From Streptomyces violaceorubidus (GTDB lineage: Bacteria > Actinomycetota > Actinomycetes > Streptomycetales > Streptomycetaceae), in NCBI RefSeq assembly GCF_000717995.1, contig NZ_JODM01000009.1:106406-170405 (forward strand): a stretch of DNA of 64,000 nt, written 5' to 3'. A program made the translations under genes and the position numbers. Of the stretch, positions 9,428 to 17,622 are shown piece after piece (position 1 is the stretch's first letter; each line of letters starts with the position of its first letter). Below the pieces are notes generated by a model. The model saw nothing but the letters and a program-made list of their open reading frames with translations. It ran no database searches and had not been told where the DNA came from.

Positions 9428-9995
9428 GCGGGACTACGTACGAGGGGGAGCGACCCAGACGGCGGTGAAGATCCTCGTCGTCGGGCACTTCGCGGTGGGC
9501 AAGACCACCCTCATCGGCTCCATCTCCGAGATCGAGCCGCTGTCCACCGAGGAGACGATGACGCAGGCCGCCGAGTCGGTCGACGACCTCAAGGGGGTCC
9601 GGGGCAAGACCACCACCACGGTCGCCATGGACTTCGGGCGCCTGACCATCAGCGACCGCGTCGTGCTCTACCTGTTCGGCACCCCCGGCCAGCAGCGCTT
9701 CGTGCAGATGTGGGAGGACATGGCCCGGGGCGCGCTCGGTGCCCTGGTGCTGGTCGACCCGCAGCGGCTGGCGGACTCCTTCCCCGTGATCGACCTCATC
9801 GAGCACTACGGGCTCGACTACGCCATCGCCGTCAACCACTTCGACGGCACGCCGCTGCGCGACGAGCCGGCGCTGCGCGAGGCGCTCGACCTGCTCGACG
9901 ACACCCCCGTCGTCACCTGCGACGCCCGCGACGAGAAGTCCTCGGCCGCCGCACTGACCACCCTCGTCCGCTACTTGCTGGACCGCACCCGCTAG
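9402..9995 (+). CDS. cvnD: Conservon small GTPase CvnD
   Basis: 197 residues, a Ras-like GTPase: P-loop GHFAVGKTT, switch II region FGTPGQQRF, and NHFDG in place of the usual NKxD base-recognition motif. A T-rich switch I (GVRGKTTTTVAMDFG) is typical of CvnD proteins. It is the presumed signalling output of the conservon, cycling GTP with CvnB and CvnC at the CvnA-bearing membrane. The start lies inside cvnC; the P450 gene follows after 15 nt with GGAG upstream of its ATG. Confidence 0.92.
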   Translation: MGSAPSLDERDYVRGGATQTAVKILVVGHFAVGKTTLIGSISEIEPLSTEETMTQAAESVDDLKGVRGKTTTTVAMDFGRLTISDRVVLYLFGTPGQQRFVQMWEDMARGALGALVLVDPQRLADSFPVIDLIEHYGLDYAIAVNHFDGTPLRDEPALREALDLLDDTPVVTCDARDEKSSAAALTTLVRYLLDRTR

Positions 9996-10010
9996 GAGCT
10001 GGGAGCAGAC

Positions 10011-11360
10011 ATGAACGCCCACGACACCGCCCCGGTGCCACCGCCCGGCTGCCCGGCGCACGGCTCCGGCGCCCGTGTGCCCCTGCACGGACCGGAGTTC
10101 GCCGCCGACCCGCAGGCGTACTACGAGTACCTGCGCCACTACGGGGCCGCGGCCCCCGTCGAACTGGCCCCGGGCGTCGAGGCGACGCTGGTCACGGACT
10201 ACGCGGCGGCGCTCCAACTGCTTCAGGACTCCGGCACCTTCCGCAAGGACGCGCGCCGCTGGCGGGCCTTCAACGAGGGCAAGGTGGGCCCGGACAGCCC
10301 GGTCGCGCCGCTGCTCGCCTACCGGCCCAACTGCATGTTCGCCGACGGAGCCGACCACCTCAGGCTGCGCCAGGCGGTCACCGACAGCATGGCGCGGGTG
10401 GACACCCGCCGGCTGAGCCGCAGCACCGAGCAGATCTCCGGGTACCTCATCTCCCAGTTCGGCTCCCGCGGTTCGGCCGACCTGCTGGGGGACTACGCCA
10501 AGCAGCTGCCGCTGTTCGTGTTCAACGAACTCTTCGGCTGCCCCGCCGACATCGGTGACCGGGTGATGTTCGGCATCTCCGGCATGTTCGACGGCGTCAA
10601 CGCCGAGAGGGCCGCCGCGGTGCTCTTCGAGGCCGTGGGAGAGCTCGTCAGGCTGAAGCGGCGCAAGCCCGGCGAAGACGTCACCTCCTGGCTGATGCAG
10701 CACGAGGCGCGGCTCGACGACGAGGAGATGGTCCACCAGCTCGCGCTGCTGCTCGGCGCGGGGGCCGAACCCCTGCGCAACCTGATCGGCAACACCCTGC
10801 ACCGGCTCCTGACCCACGAGCGGTACGCCCGTGAGGGCGGCCTGATCGACGAGGCGCTCGACGACACGCTGTGGGAGAACTCGCCCATGGCCAACTTCGC
10901 CCCGCACTACCCGGCCGTCGACACGGAACTGGCCGGACAGCAGATGCAGGCGGGCGACCTCGTGCTCGTCAGCTTCGCCGCCGCCAACACCGGTCCCGCG
11001 CTCAAGGCGTCCCGCCAGGCGGGCAGCAACCGCGCGCACCTCGCCTGGAGCGCGGGCCCGCACGCCTGCCCGTCCAAGGACCCGGCCCGGCACATCACCG
11101 TCGCGGCCATCGAGCACCTGCTCAACGAACTGCCCGACGTCGAACTCGCCGTCCCCGAGGACAGCCTGACGTGGCGTCCGGGCCCCTTCAACCGGGCCCT
11201 GGCCACGCTTCCGGCCCGCTTCACCCCCGTGCGTCCGGGGCGGCGCGGCGAAGCGGGGCCCGCCGGCGCGGCGTCCGGGCAGGAGAAGCCCGTGAGTCCG
11301 GCACGTCCGGCCGAACACAAGGGGATGTGGAGCCAGTTCCTCAACTGGCTCACACGGTGA
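10011..11360 (+). CDS. cvnE: Conservon-linked cytochrome P450, CYP157-like, lacking ExxR
   Basis: 449 residues with a P450 fold. The heme-thiolate Cys is in WSAGPHACPSKDPARH, and the I-helix region reads LALLLGAGAEPLRNLI with no acid-alcohol pair. The K-helix ExxR motif is absent: the aligned stretch is LDDTLWENSP, so Arg is Trp. Loss of ExxR is known for the CYP157 family that accompanies Streptomyces conservons, which supports membership. About 50 extra residues at the C-terminus end in a Trp-containing helix (MWSQFLNWLTR) that could bind membrane. Only one P450 is present here, although CYP157/CYP154 pairs are common. Substrate unknown. Confidence 0.9.
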   Translation: MNAHDTAPVPPPGCPAHGSGARVPLHGPEFAADPQAYYEYLRHYGAAAPVELAPGVEATLVTDYAAALQLLQDSGTFRKDARRWRAFNEGKVGPDSPVAPLLAYRPNCMFADGADHLRLRQAVTDSMARVDTRRLSRSTEQISGYLISQFGSRGSADLLGDYAKQLPLFVFNELFGCPADIGDRVMFGISGMFDGVNAERAAAVLFEAVGELVRLKRRKPGEDVTSWLMQHEARLDDEEMVHQLALLLGAGAEPLRNLIGNTLHRLLTHERYAREGGLIDEALDDTLWENSPMANFAPHYPAVDTELAGQQMQAGDLVLVSFAAANTGPALKASRQAGSNRAHLAWSAGPHACPSKDPARHITVAAIEHLLNELPDVELAVPEDSLTWRPGPFNRALATLPARFTPVRPGRRGEAGPAGAASGQEKPVSPARPAEHKGMWSQFLNWLTR

Positions 11361-11463
11361 TGTGCGCAACACCGCCCCCATCCGTCCCTTCCGCATGAAG
11401 ATCGAACGGCACGGGTAGTGAGCAACGCGGTATTCGAGTTGCTTACGAGTCAAAGGAGGTGTC

Positions 11464-11571
11464 GTGGACCACATACCCACGAACGCCACTTTCCCGGCGC
11501 CGAACCCGCTGATACCCGCCCTCCGAGGCGGGTATCGCTTTGGGCGGCTCCAGCCGGGGGTGGACCGTTGA
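11464..11571 (+). CDS. 35-residue leader ORF overlapping the prenyltransferase start
   Basis: The GTG is preceded by AAAGGAGGT, a near-perfect Shine-Dalgarno sequence and among the strongest in this window. The ORF encodes 35 residues, with no Trp, and is Pro/Arg/Gly-rich (LIPALRGGYRFG in the middle). It stops in TTGA, so the TTG start of the prenyltransferase overlaps the stop by 4 nt: translation would be coupled. A GC-rich hairpin (11511-11536) lies inside the ORF. This layout fits a leader peptide controlling expression by attenuation or by ribosome unmasking. No signal peptide or known domain. It could also be a tiny functional protein. Confidence 0.6.
   Translation: MDHIPTNATFPAPNPLIPALRGGYRFGRLQPGVDR
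11511..11536 (+). promoter_or_regulatory. Hairpin inside the leader ORF, attenuator-like
   Basis: Perfect 10-bp stem GATACCCGCC / GGCGGGTATC around the loop CTCCGA, followed by GCTTT. It begins 47 nt after the leader start codon and ends 31 nt before the prenyltransferase start. It resembles an actinobacterial intrinsic terminator or a translation-responsive stem that a ribosome in the leader would melt. Confidence 0.6.
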
Positions 11572-12695
11572 GGGCCGGGCCGGCGGGCGCCGACCCGCAG
11601 GGCACATCCACGCTCGGCTCCTTCACCGGCGGCCAGCTGCGAAGACTCGGCTCGGTCGCCGGTCTGTCCCGCGCCGACGTCGAGACCTACGCACAGGTCC
11701 TGACCGACGCACTGGGCCCGGAGGCCGAGCGGCCACTGGACCTGCCGCCGCCCACGCGCACCTTCCTGTCCGACGACCACACCCCGGTGGAGTTCTCCCT
11801 CTCCTTCAAGGCGGGCGCGGCCCCCGCCATGCGGGTCCTCGTGGAACCGGGCTGCGGCGCGACCGGCCTGGCGGACAACGGCCGTGCCGGGCTGAAGGCG
11901 ATCAGGACCATGGCGCGCCGCTGGCACTTCGCCACCGACGCCCTCGACGACATCCTGGATCTGTTCCTGCCTGCCGCTCCGCAGGGCCCTCTCGCCCTGT
12001 GGTGCGCCCTGGAACTCAGGCCCGGCGGGGTACCCGGGGTCAAGGTCTACCTGAACCCGGCGGCGGGCGGGGAGGAACGTTCCGCCGCGACGGTGCGCGA
12101 GGCCCTGCGCCGGCTCGGGTACCACCGTGCCTTCGACAGCCTTCCCCCGGGCAGCGGATACCCCTTCTTCGCCCTGGACCTCGGAGGCTGGGCGGAACCC
12201 CGCGTGAAGGTCTACCTGTACCACGACCACCTCACGTCCGGCGAGGCCCAAGGGCTGTCCCGGATGGACCCGGGCCCCGTGCCGAGTGCGGTCGAGGGCT
12301 TCTTCCACACGGCCGCGGGTCTCGGCCCCGACGCGGGTGGGCTCGACCGGAGGCCCGGTCAGTCCTGCCACTCCTTCACCGACCTCGGCACCGCGCGGCC
12401 GAGCGGCTTCACCCTGTACATCCCCGTCCGCGACTACGTTCGCCATGACGGGGAGGCCCTGACGCGGGCGTCCCGAGTACTGCGCCACCACGGCATGGAC
12501 CCCTCCGTGCTCGAGCGCGCCATGGCCGCACTCACCGAGCGGCGGCCCGAGGAGGGGACGGGCCTGATCGCCTACCTCGCCCTCGCCCACCAGGGGGACC
12601 AGCCGCCGCGGGTGACGACGTACCTCTCCTCGGAGGCGTACGCGGTCCGGCCGCCCGCCGTGGAGACCGTCCGCCAACCGGTGCCGGTGGCCTGA
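11568..12695 (+). CDS. DMATS-type indole/tryptophan prenyltransferase (ABBA fold)
   Basis: With the TTG start this is 375 residues, right for bacterial aromatic prenyltransferases of the tryptophan dimethylallyltransferase family. The N-terminus reads TLGSFTGGQLRRLGSVAGLS. Tyr/Arg/Lys residues in repeated strands (EFSLSFKAG, GVKVYLNPA, RVKVYLYHD, FTLYIPVRDYVRHDG, RVTTYLSSEAY) would line the ABBA barrel and hold the diphosphate. I recall the S. coelicolor homologue here being shown to prenylate C5 of L-Trp and to act with the neighbouring FMO to make 5-dimethylallylindole-3-acetonitrile. Tail to tail with that FMO. An upstream GTG at 11418 is in frame but would read through the leader region. 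Confidence 0.88.
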   Translation: MRAGPAGADPQGTSTLGSFTGGQLRRLGSVAGLSRADVETYAQVLTDALGPEAERPLDLPPPTRTFLSDDHTPVEFSLSFKAGAAPAMRVLVEPGCGATGLADNGRAGLKAIRTMARRWHFATDALDDILDLFLPAAPQGPLALWCALELRPGGVPGVKVYLNPAAGGEERSAATVREALRRLGYHRAFDSLPPGSGYPFFALDLGGWAEPRVKVYLYHDHLTSGEAQGLSRMDPGPVPSAVEGFFHTAAGLGPDAGGLDRRPGQSCHSFTDLGTARPSGFTLYIPVRDYVRHDGEALTRASRVLRHHGMDPSVLERAMAALTERRPEEGTGLIAYLALAHQGDQPPRVTTYLSSEAYAVRPPAVETVRQPVPVA

Positions 12696-12713
12696 CCGGG
12701 CCGTCCACGCACG

Positions 12714-12748
12714 CGAGGGCTCCCGGTGCTCTCCACCGGGAGCCCTCG
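12714..12748. terminator. Bidirectional terminator between prenyltransferase and FMO
   Basis: Perfect 15-bp stem (CGAGGGCTCCCGGTG and its complement) with a 5-nt loop CTCTC, lying 19 nt after one stop and 56 nt after the other of two convergent genes. No long T tract, as is common in Streptomyces. Confidence 0.85.
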
Positions 12749-12803
12749 GCGAGGACGTGACCGGGCGCCGTCGCGGACTGTGCGGCGGCGCCCGGCGGAA
12801 CAC

Positions 12804-14102
12804 TCACACGGGCAGCGACTCCCGGAACTCCGCCAGGTACGGACCCACGTCGACGTGGATCGAGGCGGCTCGGGTCCGGCCGTAGCGCTCGGCGACGCCC
12901 GCCAGGTACGTGCCGATCTCCTCGCGCATCTCCTCGGCCGGGGGCAGCGCGGCGGCACCGTCGACGAGGCGCGCCACCCACTCGGCCTGGGCCTCCGCCA
13001 GCCGGGTGAAGGCGCCGGCGGGCCGCACCAGCCCCACGAAGTACAGACCGGGCCGGTCCGCCGGGACGACCCGCCGGTACAGCTCGACCGAGCCGTCGGC
13101 CGAGACCGGGCAGCCCGCGGGCAGGAAGGGGAACGCCATGTGGAAACCGGTGCAGTAGACGACCGCGTCGGCGGTCTCGGAGCTCCCGTCCGTGAACACG
13201 ACCCGGTCGCCCTCGAACGAGGCGATCGCGGGCTTCGGGGTCACCGCGCCGTGCCGGATCCGGCTGAGGATCTCGTCCGAGAGGGTCGTCGCGGAGGAGA
13301 GGATCGGGTGGTCGGGCTCGGGCAGGCCGTAGTCCGACAGCCTGCCCCGGGCCACCAGCAGGGCCTGCTCCACCCACTGGCGCCGCTCGTCGAAGGGCAT
13401 CGCGTTCCACCACGGGGCTTCGGCGATCTCGTCGAGGGACATCCCGAAGATCTGCTTGGGCACGATGTGCAGCCCCCGGCGCACCGACAGCAGGGTCCGC
13501 TCCGCGTGCCGGGAGAGGTCCGCGGCGATGTCCACCGCCGAGGCGCCGAGGCCCACCACGACGACGCGCCGGCCGGCGAAGTCGGCGCCGTCCTGGTAGT
13601 CGAGGGAGTGAAGAATCGTTCCGGCGAAGGACTCGGCACCGGCCGGAAGGGGATCGGGCAGGGCCGGTTCGCTGTTGTGGCCCGAGGTGACGACCACCTG
13701 CTCGAACCGGCGGGAGCGCTGCGCCCCGTCCGCGCCCCGGCTGACGACCGTCCAGGCGCCGTCCCCGTCCTGACGCACGGACAGCACCTCGGTGCGCAGC
13801 TCGACGTGGTCGAGCAGGCCCGCCCACTCGGCGAAGGACCGCAGGTAGGCGGCGACCTGGCTGTGCCGGGGATAGAGCGGATAGGAGGACGGCATCGGGA
13901 AGTCCGCGTAACCGGTCAGCTGCTTGGCGGTGTTCAGGTGCAGGGACTGATAGCCCGGCCCCCGCTCGCCGGCCCCGGGCTGTCGCCAGATCCCGCCGAC
14001 GTCGGGTGCCTTCTCCAGGCAGACGAAGGAGATGCCGCGCTCCTTGAGGGCACGGCCCATCGCCAGCCCAGACAGGCCTGCACCGATCACACACACACGC
14101 AC
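12804..14102 (-). CDS. Flavin-dependent monooxygenase (class B, N-oxygenase type)
   Basis: 432 residues. N-terminal FAD Rossmann motif [18 protein letters not shown] identifying motif [11 protein letters not shown] (FxGxxxHxxxY), NADPH Rossmann motif [16 protein letters not shown], and a C-terminal YCTGF. Class B FMOs oxidise soft nucleophiles. Paired with the indole prenyltransferase, the expected job is N-oxidation of the 5-dimethylallyl-Trp amine toward an aldoxime and nitrile, as I recall for the S. coelicolor pair. The start is GTG in a (GT)n stretch. It is convergent with the prenyltransferase, so the two genes need separate promoters. Confidence 0.9.
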   Translation of the reverse strand: MRVCVIGAGLSGLAMGRALKERGISFVCLEKAPDVGGIWRQPGAGERGPGYQSLHLNTAKQLTGYADFPMPSSYPLYPRHSQVAAYLRSFAEWAGLLDHVELRTEVLSVRQDGDGAWTVVSRGADGAQRSRRFEQVVVTSGHNSEPALPDPLPAGAESFAGTILHSLDYQDGADFAGRRVVVVGLGASAVDIAADLSRHAERTLLSVRRGLHIVPKQIFGMSLDEIAEAPWWNAMPFDERRQWVEQALLVARGRLSDYGLPEPDHPILSSATTLSDEILSRIRHGAVTPKPAIASFEGDRVVFTDGSSETADAVVYCTGFHMAFPFLPAGCPVSADGSVELYRRVVPADRPGLYFVGLVRPAGAFTRLAEAQAEWVARLVDGAAALPPAEEMREEIGTYLAGVAERYGRTRAASIHVDVGPYLAEFRESLPV

Positions 14103-14213
14103 GGGATGTCCCCCCAGGATGTACTCAACCTCCCCCGATCATGCCTTTACTGCCCATCCGTTTCTTCCCGCACACCAGCACGCCCCACGAACAGACGTGT
14201 CCGTGCTCACGTT

Positions 14214-15560
14214 TCACGCGCCCCGCAGGTCCCACACCCGGCGGATCTTGCCGAGCGAGCGCTCCAGGCTCTCCGGCTCGACGACCTTCACCTCCACGGT
14301 GACGCCCACACCGTCCTTGACGCCCTGCGCGATCGCCCTCGCGGCGGCCTCGCGCTGTTCGGGACCGGCGTCGGGCCGGGCCTCGACGCGCACGGTCATG
14401 TGGTCCATGCGGCCGCGTGCGGTGAGCCGGATCTGGAAGTGCGGGGCGACGCCCGGGGTGCGCAGCACGATCTCCTCGACCTGGGTGGGGAAGACGTTCA
14501 CCCCGCGCAGGATGATCATGTCGTCGCAGCGCCCGGTGACCTTCCGCATCCGCCGGAAGGCGGGACGGGCGGTGCCGGGCAGCAGACGGGTCAGGTCGCG
14601 CGTGCGGTAGCGGATTACCGGGAGCGCCTCCTTGGTGAGGGAGGTGAAGACGATCTCGCCCTCCTCGCCCTCGGGCAGCACCGCGTCCGTGAGCGGGTCC
14701 ACCACCTCGGGGTAGAAGTGGTCCTCCCAGATGTGCAGTCCGTCCTTGGTCTCGACGCACTCCTGCGCCACGCCGGGGCCGATCACCTCGGACAGGCCGT
14801 ATATGTCGACGGCGTGGATGTCCATGCGCTCCTCGATCTCGCGCCGCATCTGCTCGGTCCACGGCTCGGCGCCGAAGATGCCGACCTTGAGGGAGCTGGT
14901 GCGCGGATCGACGCCCTGGCGCTCGAACTCGTCGAGCAGGGTGAGCATGTACGAGGGAGTGACCATGATGATCTCGGGCCGGAAGTCCTGGATGATCTGC
15001 ACCTGGCGTGCCGTCATGCCGCCGGAGGCGGGGATTACCGTGCAGCCGGCGCGCTCGGCGCCGTAGTGTGCGCCGAGTCCTCCGGTGAACAGGCCGTAGC
15101 CGTAGGAGATGTGCACCTTGTGGCCGGGCCGGCCGCCGGCCGCGCGGATCGAACGGGCCACGACGTCCGCCCACATGGACAGGTCGTGGTCCGTGTACCC
15201 GACGACGGTGGCGCGGCCGGTGGTGCCGCTGGAGGCGTGCACCCGCCGCACGTCGGACATCGGGACGGCGAACATGCCGAAGGGGTAGGTGTCCCGCAGG
15301 TCCGCCTTGGTGGTGAAGGGGAACCTGGACAGGTCCGCGAGACCGCGGCAGTCGTCGGGGCTCACCCCGGCGGCGTCGAACTTCTTGCGGTACAGCTCGA
15401 CGTTGTCGTAGGCGTGCCGCAGGGTCGCGCGCAGGCGGTCCAGCTGGAGCTCGCGGAGCTGCTCGCGGGACAGGCGCTCGGCGTCGTCCAGCAGGTCGTG
15501 GGGGAGGAGCTCACCCGGTCGGGGCGCCGGGGCCGCCCCGGTCGTCGGCTCGCTGCTCAT
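14214..15560 (-). CDS. paaK: Phenylacetate-CoA ligase
   Basis: 448 residues, adenylate-forming enzyme: P-loop-like HASSGTTGRATVVGYT, adenine-binding DIYGLSEVIGPG, Asp in RYRTRDLTRLLPG, and hinge/C-domain GRCDDMIILRGVNVFP with the catalytic Lys in SLGKIRRVWD. It activates phenylacetate to phenylacetyl-CoA with ATP, the entry step of the pathway. It begins in a 4-nt ATGA overlap with the end of paaI, so the two are co-translated. It diverges from paaABCDE across a shared operator region. Confidence 0.95.
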   Translation of the reverse strand: MSSEPTTGAAPAPRPGELLPHDLLDDAERLSREQLRELQLDRLRATLRHAYDNVELYRKKFDAAGVSPDDCRGLADLSRFPFTTKADLRDTYPFGMFAVPMSDVRRVHASSGTTGRATVVGYTDHDLSMWADVVARSIRAAGGRPGHKVHISYGYGLFTGGLGAHYGAERAGCTVIPASGGMTARQVQIIQDFRPEIIMVTPSYMLTLLDEFERQGVDPRTSSLKVGIFGAEPWTEQMRREIEERMDIHAVDIYGLSEVIGPGVAQECVETKDGLHIWEDHFYPEVVDPLTDAVLPEGEEGEIVFTSLTKEALPVIRYRTRDLTRLLPGTARPAFRRMRKVTGRCDDMIILRGVNVFPTQVEEIVLRTPGVAPHFQIRLTARGRMDHMTVRVEARPDAGPEQREAAARAIAQGVKDGVGVTVEVKVVEPESLERSLGKIRRVWDLRGA

Positions 15561-16153
15561 CGCGACTCCTTCGTCGTCGTGCCCGGCGTCTCGCCCGCCG
15601 TCTCGTCCCGCGCGAGGCGACCGCCTGTGTCGTCCGGCGTGTGGAGAGCGCCTGTGTCGTCCGGCGTGTGGCGACCGCCTGTGTCGTCCCGCGTGTGGTG
15701 ACTGCCTCCGTCGGCCCCCGTACCCCGCTCGCGTCCGTCGCCCCGCGCGCTGCGGCTGCGGCCGCGGAACTCCGCGATCACCTCGTCACCGCGCCGCACG
15801 CTCACGTCGTAGATCCCGCTGCGCCCGTACCGGACCCGTTCCTCGGCGACGGCCACGAGTACGTCGCCCTCGCGGGCCGGGGCGACGAAGACGATGTCGG
15901 CGCCGGCCGCGACGGTCACGGGACCGTGGCTGTTGCAGGCGCAGGCGAAGGCGGTGTCGGCCAGCAGGAACAGGAAGCCGCCGTGGGCGATCCCGTGTCC
16001 GTTCACCATCGCCGGGGTCACGGTCATGCGGACCACGGCTGTGCCCGCGCCGTGCTCCACCAGCTCGATGCCGAGCCCCCGGGAGGCCTCGTCCGCGCAG
16101 AACATCGCCTCCGTGGGCGTCTGCTCGACGGCCTGCGACACCGTACCCACCAC
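15557..16153 (-). CDS. paaI: Hotdog-fold phenylacetyl-CoA thioesterase with a repeat tail
   Basis: 198 residues. The first 130 are a PaaI hotdog thioesterase (VRMTVTPAMVNGHGIAHGGF with the active-site region, LADTAFACACNSHG). PaaI relieves CoA trapping by hydrolysing ring-hydroxylated phenylacetyl-CoA dead ends. The remaining 65 residues are an unusual hydrophilic tail holding three copies of a 9-residue unit (H-T-x-D-D-T-G-x-x), absent from ordinary PaaI. The promoter region is shared with paaA. Confidence 0.9.
   Translation of the reverse strand: MVGTVSQAVEQTPTEAMFCADEASRGLGIELVEHGAGTAVVRMTVTPAMVNGHGIAHGGFLFLLADTAFACACNSHGPVTVAAGADIVFVAPAREGDVLVAVAEERVRYGRSGIYDVSVRRGDEVIAEFRGRSRSARGDGRERGTGADGGSHHTRDDTGGRHTPDDTGALHTPDDTGGRLARDETAGETPGTTTKESR
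15623..15703. repeat. Three tandem 27-bp repeats in the 3' part of paaI
   Basis: Near-identical units start at 15623, 15650 and 15677; each contains GCCTGTGTCGTCC followed by CGTGTGG. The 27-nt period is 9 codons, so copy number can change without a frameshift. Confidence 0.85.
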
Positions 16154-16164
16154 CTTGTCTCCCG

Positions 16165-16178
16165 ACCGACCATTCGGT
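16165..16178. promoter_or_regulatory. PaaR-type operator half of the paa divergent promoter (paaI side)
   Basis: ACCGACCATTCGGT, an imperfect palindrome just upstream of paaI. Its reverse complement shares the 12-base core CGAATGGTCGGT with a second site near paaA, so the two copies face each other. Such ACCGACC...GGT sites are typical of TetR-type PaaR regulators. No such regulator is encoded next to it. Confidence 0.65.
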
Positions 16179-16290
16179 TAGCGCGCGGCACGGCCAAGTA
16201 ATCCAGCCGCGCGGCGGCGCTGTCAAGAGTGCGACCGGCGGGGGTCCGGCTCTTGCTCGGCGCGCGGAAACGCGTCACACTGATACCGAA

Positions 16291-16302
16291 CGAATGGTCG
16301 GT
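16291..16302 (+). promoter_or_regulatory. PaaR-type operator (paaA side)
   Basis: CGAATGGTCGGT, identical to the core of the opposing site 113 bp away, 17 bp before the paaA start. With an operator this close to the start, a bound repressor should block the paaA promoter or leader. Confidence 0.65.
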
Positions 16303-16318
16303 TGGGAAGCTGGTGACG

Positions 16319-17305
16319 ATGACCACGACAGACGCCGCCGAGGTGCCGCCCCCGCACACGCCGGACGGACTCCAGGAGCACTTCGACGCGACGATCGCGC
16401 GCGACCAGCGCGTCGAGCCGCGGGACTGGATGCCCGACGGCTACCGCAAGACGCTGATCCGGCAGATCGCCCAGCACGCGCACTCGGAGATCATCGGCAT
16501 GCAGCCCGAGGGCGAGTGGATCACCCGGGCCCCCTCGCTGCGCCGCAAGGCGATCCTGTTCGCCAAGGTCCAGGACGAGGCCGGGCACGGGCTGTACCTG
16601 TACTCGGCGGCCGAAACCCTCGGCGCGGACCGCGACGACCTCACCCAGCGGCTGATCGAGGGCCGCCAGAAGTACTCGTCGATCTTCAACTACCCGACCC
16701 TCGGCTTCGCCGACGTCGGCGTGATCGGCTGGTTCGTGGACGGCGCCGCGATCTGCAACCAGGTGCCGCTGTGCCGCAGTTCCTACGGGCCCTACGCGCG
16801 CGCGATGGTGCGCATCTGCAAGGAGGAGTCCTTCCACCAGCGGCAGGGATACGAGCTGCTGATGACCATGATGCGCGGCACCGACGCCCAGCGGGAGATG
16901 GTCCAGGACGCGGTGAACCGCTGGTGGTGGCCGTCCCTGATGATGTTCGGCCCGCCCGACGACGCCTCGCCCAACTCGGCGCGGTCGATGGCCTGGAAGA
17001 TCAAGCGGCACAGCAACGACGAACTGCGCCGCCGCTTCGTCGACATGACCGTCCCGCAGGCCGAGAAGCTCGGCGTCACCCTGCCCGACCCGGAGCTCCG
17101 CTGGAACGAGGAGAGCGGGCACCACGACTTCGGCACCCCCGACTGGGACGAGCTGATGCGCGTCATCAAGGGCGACGGCCCCTGCAACGACCGGCGGATG
17201 GAGCGGCGGCGCACCGCCCACGAGGAGGGCGCCTGGGTGCGCGAGGCGGCCACCGCCCACGCCGCCAAGCAGGCCGCCCGCGCGGAGAAGGGAACGGCGG
17301 CATGA
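16319..17305 (+). CDS. paaA: Phenylacetyl-CoA epoxidase catalytic subunit
   Basis: 328 residues, ferritin-like di-iron oxygenase: [17 protein letters not shown] and [16 protein letters not shown] carry the ExxH metal motifs. PaaA with PaaC, PaaB and PaaE converts phenylacetyl-CoA to its 1,2-epoxide using O2 and NADPH. The ATG at 16319 (preceded by GGAAG) is chosen; the open frame back to 16229 would read through the operator and lacks family similarity. First gene of paaABCDE, overlapping paaB by 4 nt. Confidence 0.95.
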   Translation: MTTTDAAEVPPPHTPDGLQEHFDATIARDQRVEPRDWMPDGYRKTLIRQIAQHAHSEIIGMQPEGEWITRAPSLRRKAILFAKVQDEAGHGLYLYSAAETLGADRDDLTQRLIEGRQKYSSIFNYPTLGFADVGVIGWFVDGAAICNQVPLCRSSYGPYARAMVRICKEESFHQRQGYELLMTMMRGTDAQREMVQDAVNRWWWPSLMMFGPPDDASPNSARSMAWKIKRHSNDELRRRFVDMTVPQAEKLGVTLPDPELRWNEESGHHDFGTPDWDELMRVIKGDGPCNDRRMERRRTAHEEGAWVREAATAHAAKQAARAEKGTAA

Positions 17306-17613
17306 CCCCCGAGAATCCTCGCGATCCCGAGAAGCAGGGCTGGCCGCTGTACGAGGTGTTCGTGCGCGGCAATCGCGGCCTCAACCACGTCCACGTCGGC
17401 TCGCTGCACGCCGCCGACGACGCCATGGCCCTCACCCACGCCCGCGACCTCTACACGCGGCGCAACGAGGGCGTGAGCATCTGGGTGGTGCGCTCCGAGC
17501 ACATCGCCGCCTCCACCCGCGACGAGAAGGACCCCTTCTTCGCCCCCAGCGCCGACAAGGTCTACCGCCACCCCACCTTCTACGACATCCCCGACGACGT
17601 CCCCCACATCTAG
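17302..17613 (+). CDS. paaB: Phenylacetyl-CoA epoxidase subunit B
   Basis: 103 residues, small PaaB family ([20 protein letters not shown], then [21 protein letters not shown]). It bridges the PaaAC heterodimers in the complex. ATGA overlap with paaA; paaC starts 9 nt after its stop with an AGGAG-like site. Confidence 0.95.
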   Translation: MTPENPRDPEKQGWPLYEVFVRGNRGLNHVHVGSLHAADDAMALTHARDLYTRRNEGVSIWVVRSEHIAASTRDEKDPFFAPSADKVYRHPTFYDIPDDVPHI

Positions 17614-17622
17614 GAGCAGGGC

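Noticed and set aside
9399..12803. A 1134-codon bottom-strand frame opposite the conservon P450 and prenyltransferase
   Set aside because: It lies opposite well-supported genes and shows no motif; high GC removes stop codons from this frame.
14214..15560. TTA codons in paaK suggested by 'taa' on the top strand
   Set aside because: Checked instances are out of frame (they fall in Val-Ile codons), so no bldA dependence is indicated.
12726..15701. A 991-codon top-strand frame opposite the FMO and paaK genes
   Set aside because: Shadow of two clear enzymes on the other strand; low-complexity Gly/Val/His composition.
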